A DNA stretch of 16,252 nucleotides from Actinomycetota bacterium (GTDB taxonomy: Bacteria > Actinomycetota > Acidimicrobiia > Spongiisociales > ZC4RG35): NCBI GenBank assembly GCA_022615295.1, contig JAKEHF010000049.1, positions 1 through 16,252 of the forward strand, in the 5' to 3' direction. Below are positions 1 through 5,874 of the stretch, one piece after another. The number at the start of each line of letters is the position of its first letter. Positions within the stretch are counted from its first letter, which is position 1. The notes below the pieces were generated by a model. It saw only the letters and a program-made list of their open reading frames with translations, did no database searches and was not told the DNA's origin. Position numbers and translations under genes: made by a program.

Positions 1-63
1 AAACTCGGACCAGGCGTAGGTGCCCGGAGCCTCGAAGTCCGCCGGTACGAAAGCATCCTCCAC
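1..63 (-). CDS. N-terminal start of an unidentified protein (partial, runs off the left edge)
   Basis: The minus strand is open from a GTG at 61-63 to the window edge and gives 21 residues, beginning MEDAFVPADFEAPG. The pattern F-V-P-x-D-F-x-x-P near the N-terminus recalls the opening of some actinobacterial GNAT acetyltransferases, but too little is visible to assign a function. A TCTAAT hexamer (minus strand, 78-73) resembles a -10 box and ends 9 bases before the GTG, so the message could be leaderless. No Shine-Dalgarno sequence or good -35 box is visible. The start and the reality of the gene are both uncertain. Confidence 0.35.
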   Translation of the reverse strand, partial: MEDAFVPADFEAPGTYAWSEF

Positions 64-281
64 CTAGCCGAGATTAGAGCTCGCACGCCTGGCCAGGAAC
101 GTCATGGGCAACTCACCCTCGCCCCCGACCTGGGTAGACATGCTGCCGTGTCGTCCACCGACGCCTAGGAGACCTCCACTCGTCGAACCGGCCCGTCATC
201 ATCCATGCGGTAGGCGATTCGAGCAAGACTTCCGAGGGCAGTGGGGATCGAGCCACCATCCAGTGGGAGTACGGTCTCGGC

Positions 282-1079
282 GTGGCCGACCTTCGATTCG
301 GCACCTTCTTGGCGCCGAACATGCTGCCCGTCATCAGGCGATCGCGGACCAGGTCGGTGTCGCCCTCGGTATGACGACCGAACTGGTCGTCGAGACCGAC
401 TACGAGAACTGTCGTAACGACGTCAACGACGTCTGCTTCGTCTGCAGCCTCCCCTACATCCACTTCGAGCGACAAGGGATCTCCCCCGCCGAGCCGGTAG
501 CTGCTCCGGTGCTCCAAGGTGACCGTTACTCGGGCCGGCCCATCTACTTCTCCGACGTGATCGTCCGCGTCGACAGTGACATCCGTAGCTTCGCCGACCT
601 GCGGGGGCGATCCTGGGCGTACAACGAGCCGTTGTCACACTCGGGTTACGGCATCGCCCGATATCACCTTCTGTCTCTGGGGGAGACCAGCGGGTACTTC
701 TCCGAGGTGATCGAAGCCGGTTTCCACGAGACGGCGATCAGGATGGTCAGCGACGGTCTGGTGGATGGATCGGCCATCGACTCCCAGGTGCTCGCTATCG
801 AGCTCCGGGACCACCCCGATCTTTCCGAGTCGATCCGGACAATCGACACCCTGGGCCCGTCGACGATCCAGCCGGTGGCGGTCTCCAAACGGTTCGACCG
901 ACAGTCCCGTAGGACGATCCGGCGGGTGCTGACCGGGCTCTACCAGGTGGACGGTTTCCGGGCGATCCTCGATCACGGATTGGTCGACCGGTTTGTCGGG
1001 GTCGGTCCCGGGGGATTACGACGACATCAGGGCGATGGTCGAGGCCTGTGAGACCGCCGGGTTCGTGGAGATCCGATGA
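282..1079 (+). CDS. PhnD-like phosphate/phosphonate ABC transporter substrate-binding protein, with two compensating frameshifts
   Basis: This resembles the periplasmic-binding-protein family that feeds phosphate, phosphite or phosphonate to an ABC importer. Starting at GTG 282 the sequence reads MADLRFGTFLAPNMLPV. One base is then missing near 331-333, and the next frame continues QAIADQVGVALGMTTELVVE through the core, including GRPIYFSDVIVR, DLRGRSWAYNEP, HSGYGIARYHL and DSQVLAIELRDHP. A G5 run at 1010-1014 carries one extra base. Correcting it gives a natural C-terminus, GDYDDIRAMVEACETAGFVE, ending at TGA 1077-1079. The uncorrected open frame (104-1051) has an unrelated N-terminus and a junk tail. 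No signal peptide is seen, and no permease or ATPase gene is adjacent. A GGGAG at 265-269 is a distant possible ribosome site. The indels may be sequencing errors or real damage. Confidence 0.75.
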
Positions 1080-1089
1080 GCCATCGACG

Positions 1090-1572
1090 TCACCCGACGG
1101 TGAGACTGGTCAGGATCTCGTCGAGACGCTCATAGCCCTCCGACACCCCACTCTCCATGCCACTCTGGACCATCCCGTCCCGGGCCTCGAGGGAGGGATA
1201 GGTCGAATGGCCTCGGAGCCGACTCCGACCCCCGCCGAGATCCTCGAAGCTCAACGTCTCGATGCTCACCACGTCGGGAAAGCCTTCGTACTCGAAGGTC
1301 TGGATGGCGAACTCGTTGTCACGCACCACATGAAAGACCCCGTTAAAGGCATAGGCCTCGTCCCCGGCACGGCTCAGATAGCGATATCGGCCACCGGTCC
1401 GGAAGTCATACACCTCGACGTCGGTCTCGTATTTGGCAGGACCGAGCCACCGCTTGAGGAGATCCGGATCGGCGTGGGCCTGGAAGACGGCCTCGACCGG
1501 TGCATCGAACTCTCGCTCCCAATCGATGAAGGGAAGACTCTCTGGGGCTTCGACTCTGAGTGGGTTGCTCAT
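1090..1572 (-). CDS. SRPBCC/AHSA1-family protein
   Basis: A 160-residue START-like (Bet v1 fold) protein of the AHSA1 type, usual length for the family. Residues 15-25 (FIDWEREFDAP) are the typical first strand. They are followed by VEAVFQAHADPDLLKRWLGP (Trp42, the family W-x-GP motif), a central FRTGGRYRYLSR strand and a C-terminal helix (GMESGVSEGYERLDEILTSL). Such proteins bind hydrophobic small molecules, and their bacterial role is poorly known. The ATG overlaps the stop of the upstream ArsR gene by four bases (ATGA, 1569-1572), so the two are translationally coupled. Pairing of ArsR with AHSA1 is common in actinobacteria and usually means autoregulated co-expression. The substrate is unknown. 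Confidence 0.9.
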   Translation of the reverse strand: MSNPLRVEAPESLPFIDWEREFDAPVEAVFQAHADPDLLKRWLGPAKYETDVEVYDFRTGGRYRYLSRAGDEAYAFNGVFHVVRDNEFAIQTFEYEGFPDVVSIETLSFEDLGGGRSRLRGHSTYPSLEARDGMVQSGMESGVSEGYERLDEILTSLTVG

Positions 1573-1931
1573 CTCTTCTCTTCCTTTCCACCGGTGTCTT
1601 CGCTGCTCTCGAGAAGGGCATCGAGACGCCGGTACTGCTCTTCGTGGATCAGCCGGTAGCGATCGATCCAGGCGGTCACGGCCTCGAGTTGGGCGGGATC
1701 GAGATGAACCGGGCGTCGCTGCGCCTCCCGTGTTCGGCTCACCAGACCTGCCTGCTCGAGGACCTGGATGTGCTTTGAGATCGCCTGTTTGCTGATCTCA
1801 AAAGGCTCCGCCAGCTCGTTGACCGTCGCCGGTCCCCGGCTGAGTCGGGCGACGATGCTTCGTCGCACCGGGTCGGCCAGGGCGGCAAAGGCCCGATCCA
1901 AAAGGTCGTCAGCCGACCGATCCAGGCTCAT
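1569..1931 (-). CDS. ArsR-family winged-helix transcriptional regulator
   Basis: A 120-residue winged-helix repressor. Residues 12-30 (DRAFAALADPVRRSIVARL) are the classic ArsR opening helix. Residues 37-63 form the helix-turn-helix, with recognition helix SKQAISKHIQVLEQAGLV, and the wing follows (SRTREAQRRPVHLD). There is no cysteine in the protein, so it does not sense metals through thiols and belongs with the SdpR/AHSA1-linked type rather than true arsenic sensors. It probably represses itself and the coupled AHSA1 gene through the inverted repeats just upstream. An AGAGG eleven bases before the ATG is a weak ribosome site. Confidence 0.92.
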   Translation of the reverse strand: MSLDRSADDLLDRAFAALADPVRRSIVARLSRGPATVNELAEPFEISKQAISKHIQVLEQAGLVSRTREAQRRPVHLDPAQLEAVTAWIDRYRLIHEEQYRRLDALLESSEDTGGKEEKR

Positions 1932-1933
1932 TT

Positions 1934-1967
1934 GTCAATCAACCTCTTTATCAACCGATTGATTGAC
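1934..1967 (-). promoter_or_regulatory. Putative ArsR operator: nested inverted repeats
   Basis: GTCAATCA (1934-1941) and TGATTGAC (1960-1967) are perfect inverted arms. Inside lies a second perfect repeat, ATCAA-ccga-TTGAT (1950-1963). The block sits directly upstream of the ArsR ATG, as expected for an autoregulatory operator overlapping the promoter. The local AT richness contrasts with the surrounding GC-rich coding DNA. That the ArsR protein binds here is inferred from position and symmetry. Confidence 0.6.
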
Positions 1968-1994
1968 TAACCTTACGGTCTCGACTCGGACCTG

Positions 1995-2665
1995 TCAAGC
2001 CCGAGATTTCTTCTCAGCGCTGCAGATTCCAGTTTCCGGCCTCGAAGAGGTCTCAGCGGTGTAGCTGTCACGGGTAGCGCCGCCGCCAAACATCACGATC
2101 ACCCCGGCCTCGGAATCGGCGACCAGAGCATCCCAACTACGAGCCGAGGGTGGGACCGCGGGTGTCAGCCGTGTCCAGGTGTTCTCGGCGTAGTCGAAAG
2201 ACCAGGTGTCGTCGAGGGTCTCCTCGGTCGGTCCACTGACACCTCCAAACAGGACCGACGTCGCAGTGACCGAGTCGAAGGCCATCTGGACGTACTGACG
2301 GCCCGGAGGACTGACCGAAGGGCTGAGTTCCTTCCAGGTGTCGGTGTCGTAGTCATAGGCCCAGGTGTCGGACAGGTCGGAGCCACCGAAAAGGATCACT
2401 CGGTCGGCAGCGTCGTCATAGCTCATCGCCGCCCACGCCCTCGGCGGAGGTGAGAGCGCCGGCTCCATCTGACGCCAGACGTTGGCGTCGTAGTCATAAG
2501 ACCAAGTCTCCGACGCCACGGCCCCTCGAGTTCCCCCGAAAAGGATGATCCGATCGGAATCACTGTCATAGACGAGACGGCCCCAGCGAGTCCGGTCGGC
2601 ATGTCCCCGACACCGAGGTTCACCCACTTCAAGGTTTCGGGGTCTAACGCCCAGGTCTCACTGAG
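1995..2665 (-). pseudogene. Kelch-repeat beta-propeller protein, 5'-truncated and frameshifted
   Basis: Four kelch-type blades are visible, each with a hydrophobic-LFGG (or MFGG) strand followed by D-T-W-x-[YF]-D-Y-x-x-[ND]-x-W: RIILFGG/ETWSYDYDANVW, RVILFGG/DTWAYDYDTDTW, SVLFGG/DTWSFDYAENTW and VIVMFGG. Such propellers are usually secreted binding or oxidase-like proteins. The upstream end is in another frame: LSETWALDPETLKWVNLG (from about 2665) is the last part of a preceding blade and joins the main frame through a one-base shift near 2591-2599. At the C-terminus another shift near 2047-2051 would give FEAGNWNLQR and a stop at 2014-2016 instead of the basic tail ending at 1995. No signal peptide or start codon precedes the first half-blade, so the N-terminus is missing. 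Confidence 0.7.
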
Positions 2666-3157
2666 GGGAGGACACGAAATCGAGCCGGGAGCCTGCGACC
2701 CTCGTCAGGGCATCGGGATGCTCGAAGATGTCGTAATAGACCGCCTCCAGCGCCTCACTCAGCTCGGCTTCCGAGAAGCCGCGGTGTCCGATGAGATCCA
2801 CCTGGTTTCGGTAACGCCTCGACGAGGTCGGTGGCCTCCTCGGGCACCTCGTCCTTGAAGGCGATCCAAGCCCCTTCTTCGAGCAGGGCGGCGCCCGCGA
2901 ATGACTCCGGGTGCGCGGTGCGCAATGGGCTGGCGACCTCGGCGAAACCCTCTTGCCATGCATAGCGTTCGATCGCCTCGTCCATCGGGACCCCCTGCTG
3001 CTCGGCGAGGGTGGCGATGTCCTCGAGGGCCGCCGGACCGGGCTCGCAGTCAACCGTCGGCGCCGCCGATGCCGGGCCGCCGAGAGCCAGCAAAGTGCCA
3101 CCAGCCAGTACCAGCCACCACCGCCGCCCCGACCCGGGATGATCGGACCCCCGTCAC
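2658..3157 (-). pseudogene. Secreted protein resembling an actinobacterial protease proregion, frameshifted and 3'-truncated
   Basis: The reading frame shows a signal peptide (RRWWLVLAGGTLLALGGPAS, then AAP) and a mature part DCEPGPAALEDIATLAEQQG...AWQEGF...AWIAFKDEVPEEATDLVEALP. After a one-base shift near 2801-2806 it continues QVDLIGHRGFSEAELSEALE and AVYYDIFEHPDAL to a stop at 2658-2660. The pattern, an AWIAFK strand followed later by GFSEAEL, resembles the N-terminal region of secreted actinobacterial S1-type proteases or related uncharacterised proteins. This is from memory of the family and is not firm. No catalytic domain follows. The likely GTG start (3155-3157) needs another one-base correction in the G/C-rich stretch 3121-3135. 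The 3' end abuts the broken kelch gene. Confidence 0.5.
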
Positions 3158-3190
3158 TCTCGGTCCCGTAGCACGACCCTCCACGAGATC

Positions 3191-3228
3191 CATGTGGTCC
3201 CCATGGTGATCAGGCGGCCGACCACATG
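3191..3228 (-). terminator. Stem-loop across the stop codon of the propeller lipoprotein gene
   Basis: CATGTGGTC (3191-3199) and GACCACATG (3220-3228) form perfect 9-base inverted arms around a 20-base loop. On the minus strand this hairpin spans the TGA stop (3210-3212). It lacks a U-tract, so it could be a U-less terminator, an mRNA-stabilising hairpin or chance. The symmetry is seen directly and the role is inferred. Confidence 0.35.
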
Positions 3229-4421
3229 ACCCAGCTCCCGTCGGCCACCTTGACCGGGTCCTCGCCGTTCATCCGGTAGACCCAGACCCCCGGGTCGCCA
3301 TCGACTGCGCCGGGCAGGGCCACCGCATTGGAGTCCGGCGCCCACAGCCGATGTGACTGGGCGTACTGGTCGAAGAACTGGAGCACGTCACGGACGAAGA
3401 GCGGGTGGGGACCGATCTCACCCACCCTCCCGGTCTGACCGTCACGCCACACAAGCACGGCGGCGGTGGCAGAGTTCAGCTCCGGCTCGAGGACGAGCAA
3501 AGACTCGCCGTCCGGGCTCCAGAAGAAGCCGGCCGAGATCCGCCGGGTGACAGTCTCCATCTCTCCCGTTGCGACATCGATGACCACCACGGAGTTGCCG
3601 GGGAGGGTCTGCGTCTGAACAAGCGCCACTCCGACCCCTTCCGGATCGTCCGTCTGAAACGCCTGTGCCGCCAGCTTGGTGCCAGCCGGATTGGCGACGA
3701 ACGTGACCGGGCCGGGGGTCGCCACCAGAAGACGACTCGCACCATCCGGATCGGTCAGCTCGATGCCACGGGTGCCGAGATGGAAGATTCCGGCAGCAGT
3801 CCAATGGGGGGCGGCATATCGCGTGGATGAGCCACCCAGTCTGGTGATCGAACCGTCGGGCTCGAGAAGGTCGAAACGGGTCCCGTCGACATGGACGGCC
3901 AGCCGGTCGCTCCGAGGGCTCCAGGAGAGAAAGTAGGGCACCCCACTGTCGATCACACGTGTCTCCTCGGCGGCCACGTCGACCAGTTCGAAGGCGATCG
4001 AGCCGGGGTCGCCATTGCGGAGGACACCGAGAGTTCGACCGTCGGGTGCCCAGTTGAAGTAGAACGGCGGCTGTTCCATGGCGAGGCTGAACCTCGACTC
4101 ACCAGCCGGGTCGCTGACGCCGAGAGCCACTCCGTTGACTCTCGACACTTCGGACCAGGCGATACGCGTGCCGTCGACAGACCAGGATGGTTGGGCGTAG
4201 GCGGCGTCCTCGCCTGCATCGTCGGTGATGGCGACGGCGCCCGAGCCATCGGGTCTCGTGACGACGATGTTGCCCATGGCGTCGACGGTCACGAGACGAC
4301 CCCTCAAGTCCTCGATCGCCACCTCGGCCCTCGGGTCGACGGTCGTCACCGACACCGTCTCCCGACCGGTGGTGCACCCGACCAGGACGAGGGCCACGAG
4401 CAGCAGAGCCCCCCTGATCAT
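3210..4421 (-). CDS. TolB/WD40-like beta-propeller lipoprotein
   Basis: A 403-residue exported protein. The N-terminus MIRGALLLVALVLVGC is a lipoprotein signal peptide with lipobox LVGC (Cys16). The rest consists of repeated TolB/PD40-like strands, each with a W-[ST]-x-[DS]-G or W-[AS]-P-[DR] core: SWSVDGTRIAW, NWAPDGRTLGVL, SWSPRSDRLAV, FWSPDGESLLVL and LWAPDSNAVAL. This fits a six- or seven-bladed propeller anchored outside the membrane. No enzymatic motif is seen. The gene begins 18 bases after the arsC stop on the same strand, so it may be read through from the arsenic promoter, though nothing links it to arsenic by function. No clear Shine-Dalgarno sequence precedes the ATG. The frame is intact, unlike its downstream neighbours. 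Confidence 0.85.
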   Translation of the reverse strand: MIRGALLLVALVLVGCTTGRETVSVTTVDPRAEVAIEDLRGRLVTVDAMGNIVVTRPDGSGAVAITDDAGEDAAYAQPSWSVDGTRIAWSEVSRVNGVALGVSDPAGESRFSLAMEQPPFYFNWAPDGRTLGVLRNGDPGSIAFELVDVAAEETRVIDSGVPYFLSWSPRSDRLAVHVDGTRFDLLEPDGSITRLGGSSTRYAAPHWTAAGIFHLGTRGIELTDPDGASRLLVATPGPVTFVANPAGTKLAAQAFQTDDPEGVGVALVQTQTLPGNSVVVIDVATGEMETVTRRISAGFFWSPDGESLLVLEPELNSATAAVLVWRDGQTGRVGEIGPHPLFVRDVLQFFDQYAQSHRLWAPDSNAVALPGAVDGDPGVWVYRMNGEDPVKVADGSWVMWSAA

Positions 4422-4439
4422 CGGGGAAGCCTATCGACG

Positions 4440-5069
4440 TTACGCCGGCGCCAGCTCCTCGAGCAGGGCAACGACCCGCCGCTCGATCTCGTCACGTATC
4501 GGTCGAACCACACTCAGGGGCTGACCCGAAGGGTCGTCCAGCTCCCAATCGATGTAGCGCTTGCCGGGATAGACCGGACAGGCGTCACCACAACCCATGG
4601 TGACGACCACATCGGCGGCACGAACGATCTCGTCCGCCCAGGGCTGGGGGATCTCGTGGCTGATGTCGACCCCCTTCTCGGCCATTGCCTCGACGACGGC
4701 ACGATTCAACGCCTCGGAGGGCTCGGACCCACCGGAGAAGACCTCGATTCGATCACCGGCGTGATGCCGCATGAACCCGGCCGCCATCTGGGACCTGCCC
4801 GCGTTGTGGACACAGAGGAAGAGGACCGCTGGGTTGAGACCGGTGGGAGACTCGAGTCTGATCAAAGCGCGGAGACGGTCGCCGGCGAACCGCTCGGCGA
4901 GAAGCGGCACCCACACCGTCGTCTTGGCCCGTGTCGACAGCTGCTCCACAGAGTCGACCACGAATCGTTCCACGGTCTCGGCGTTCAGCTGACCCTCGTA
5001 CCTTCGTCTCAGACGCTCCGTCGCCTCGCGGATCATCTGCTGCTCCTCCAGGGTGAGTGTCAAAGGCAT
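4440..5069 (-). CDS. arsC: Arsenate reductase ArsC, LMW-phosphatase fold, actinobacterial type with N-terminal helical domain
   Basis: Reduces arsenate to arsenite in the cytoplasm. The 209-residue protein has an N-terminal helical domain (about 1-75) that matches the three-helix extension of actinobacterial arsenate reductases. An LMW protein tyrosine phosphatase fold follows. The P-loop VLFLCVHNAGRSQMAAG carries nucleophile Cys86 and Arg92 (C-x5-R). Two further cysteines, Cys160 and Cys164 in TMGCGDACPVYP, sit where resolving cysteines act in thioredoxin-type ArsC. WELDDP (about 175-180) supplies the general-acid aspartate. A good ribosome site, AGGAG, lies six bases before the ATG. The gene starts one base after the stop of the ArsR-phosphatase fusion. 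No ACR3 or ArsB pump is in the window. Whether the electron donor is thioredoxin or mycothiol cannot be told from sequence alone. Confidence 0.92.
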   Translation of the reverse strand: MPLTLTLEEQQMIREATERLRRRYEGQLNAETVERFVVDSVEQLSTRAKTTVWVPLLAERFAGDRLRALIRLESPTGLNPAVLFLCVHNAGRSQMAAGFMRHHAGDRIEVFSGGSEPSEALNRAVVEAMAEKGVDISHEIPQPWADEIVRAADVVVTMGCGDACPVYPGKRYIDWELDDPSGQPLSVVRPIRDEIERRVVALLEELAPA

Positions 5070-5070
5070 C

Positions 5071-5739
5071 TCAAGCTCCTCTCGCTATTCGTGTGGCAAG
5101 TGTCTCGATCCGGTCGTCGAGCTCCCCAAACGCCTCCCGGAAGGCGGTAACTCCCCGTCTGGCGACCGGGTCGGGGATCGACCAATGGAGGTATCTCCCC
5201 GCCTCGGGGAGACCGGTCTCTCGGGCCCGGTCACAGACCGAGACAACCAGTCCGTGTGGGCCGGGAACTGTGTCGTACCCCACCGGTACGCCCCGGGAGA
5301 GATCGACACCCCGCTCGGCGGCGACACGGATCGCCACCGGATGCACCCGATCCAAGGGCTCGCTCCCCGCGCTGTTGGCGTGTCCCCCGGTGCGTTGTTG
5401 CCATCTGGCGGCTGCGTACTGAGATCGGGCCGAGTTGTGGCTGCAAACGAACAGCACCGACCCCAAGACGAGCGGCGGACCGACATACAGGTCGCGGAGA
5501 CGATCCCATCGCAGGATCAGATAGCGGCGCCGATGGTCTCCTTCCGACACCCGCCGCTCGATCAGCCCGACGCTTTCCAACGTCGCGAGATGATGGGCGA
5601 GCAGGTTCCCGGGGATGCCGAGGTCCGATGCCACCTCCCGGAAAGTCAGATCTCCCGACCCGGCGAGCAGGTCGACGACGGCGAGGCGGGTCTCGTCCCC
5701 GAGTGCCGAGAAGAAGGCGGCGCGTGCGGCGCGGTCCAT
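5071..5739 (-). CDS. ArsR-type regulator fused to an LMW-phosphatase/arsenate-reductase domain
   Basis: A 222-residue two-domain protein. Residues 5-85 are an ArsR winged helix (FFSALGDETRLAVVDLLAGS, then helix-turn-helix REVASDLGIPGNLLAHHLAT and wing EGDHRRRYLILR). Residues 94-222 are an LMW protein tyrosine phosphatase/ArsC domain with P-loop VLFVCSHNSARSQYAAA (Cys99, Arg105) and HWSIPDP (Asp190) as general acid. There is no cysteine in the DNA-binding half, so the usual ArsR metalloid site is absent; Cys99 and Cys169 are the only cysteines. Sensing may therefore run through the catalytic domain (inference). It is first in a two-gene unit with arsC. Similar fusions are known in actinobacteria. 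The promoter directly upstream suggests a leaderless message. Confidence 0.9.
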   Translation of the reverse strand: MDRAARAAFFSALGDETRLAVVDLLAGSGDLTFREVASDLGIPGNLLAHHLATLESVGLIERRVSEGDHRRRYLILRWDRLRDLYVGPPLVLGSVLFVCSHNSARSQYAAARWQQRTGGHANSAGSEPLDRVHPVAIRVAAERGVDLSRGVPVGYDTVPGPHGLVVSVCDRARETGLPEAGRYLHWSIPDPVARRGVTAFREAFGELDDRIETLATRIARGA

Positions 5740-5746
5740 GGGTCCG

Positions 5747-5776
5747 ATGATATTACTTCAGCCAGTATTGAGTCAA
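5747..5776 (-). promoter_or_regulatory. Sigma-70-like promoter of the arsR-phosphatase/arsC unit
   Basis: On the minus strand, TTGACT (5776-5771) and TATCAT (5752-5747) are separated by 18 bases, each one base off consensus. The -10 box ends only seven bases before the ATG at 5739, so transcription would begin at or next to the start codon (leaderless). No ribosome site is present, which agrees. The window between the boxes is a natural place for repressor binding, but no strong palindrome was found there. Confidence 0.6.
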
Positions 5777-5819
5777 CTTGGTCCGACCGATACCGGAAAA
5801 AAATCCCCGGACAACCCTC

Positions 5820-5825
5820 TTGACA
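5820..5825 (+). promoter_or_regulatory. -35 box for the DUF222-HNH gene
   Basis: A perfect TTGACA lies upstream of the HNH gene. At the expected 17-18 base spacing (about 5843-5849) the -10 is weak (TAGTGAT). Any such promoter runs directly into the LexA box at 5851-5864. Confidence 0.4.
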
Positions 5826-5850
5826 TCGGTTGCTAGAGGATGTAGTGATA

Positions 5851-5864
5851 CGAACATATGTTCG
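5851..5864 (+). promoter_or_regulatory. LexA SOS box
   Basis: CGAACATATGTTCG is a perfect 14-base palindrome matching the mycobacterial and Gram-positive SOS core CGAAC-N4-GTTCG. It lies 10 bases upstream of the ATG at 5875 and just after the predicted -10 region, where LexA would block transcription. Members of the M. tuberculosis 13E12 family, to which the downstream gene is related, are known to be LexA-controlled and DNA-damage induced. Confidence 0.85.
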
Positions 5865-5874
5865 GTACAACGTC

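Noticed and set aside
104..281. N-terminal part of the plus-strand frame starting at 104
   Set aside because: The Pro/Arg-rich translation is unlike PhnD proteins; the family-like start is in another frame at GTG 282. Nothing else convincing was seen in 64-281.
1048..1659. Plus-strand open frame of 203 codons
   Set aside because: Antisense to the AHSA1 gene, whose family match and ATGA coupling to ArsR are clear.
3891..5150. Plus-strand open frame of 419 codons
   Set aside because: Antisense to the propeller lipoprotein and arsC, both strongly supported; the product is low-complexity.
5782..5812. GTCCG...CGGAC inverted repeat with an A7 run, as a terminator
   Set aside because: Arms are only five bases and it lies in a promoter region between divergent genes, where no terminator is expected.
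5053..5823. Plus-strand open frame of 256 codons
   Set aside because: Shadow of the ArsR-phosphatase fusion; no recognisable motif.
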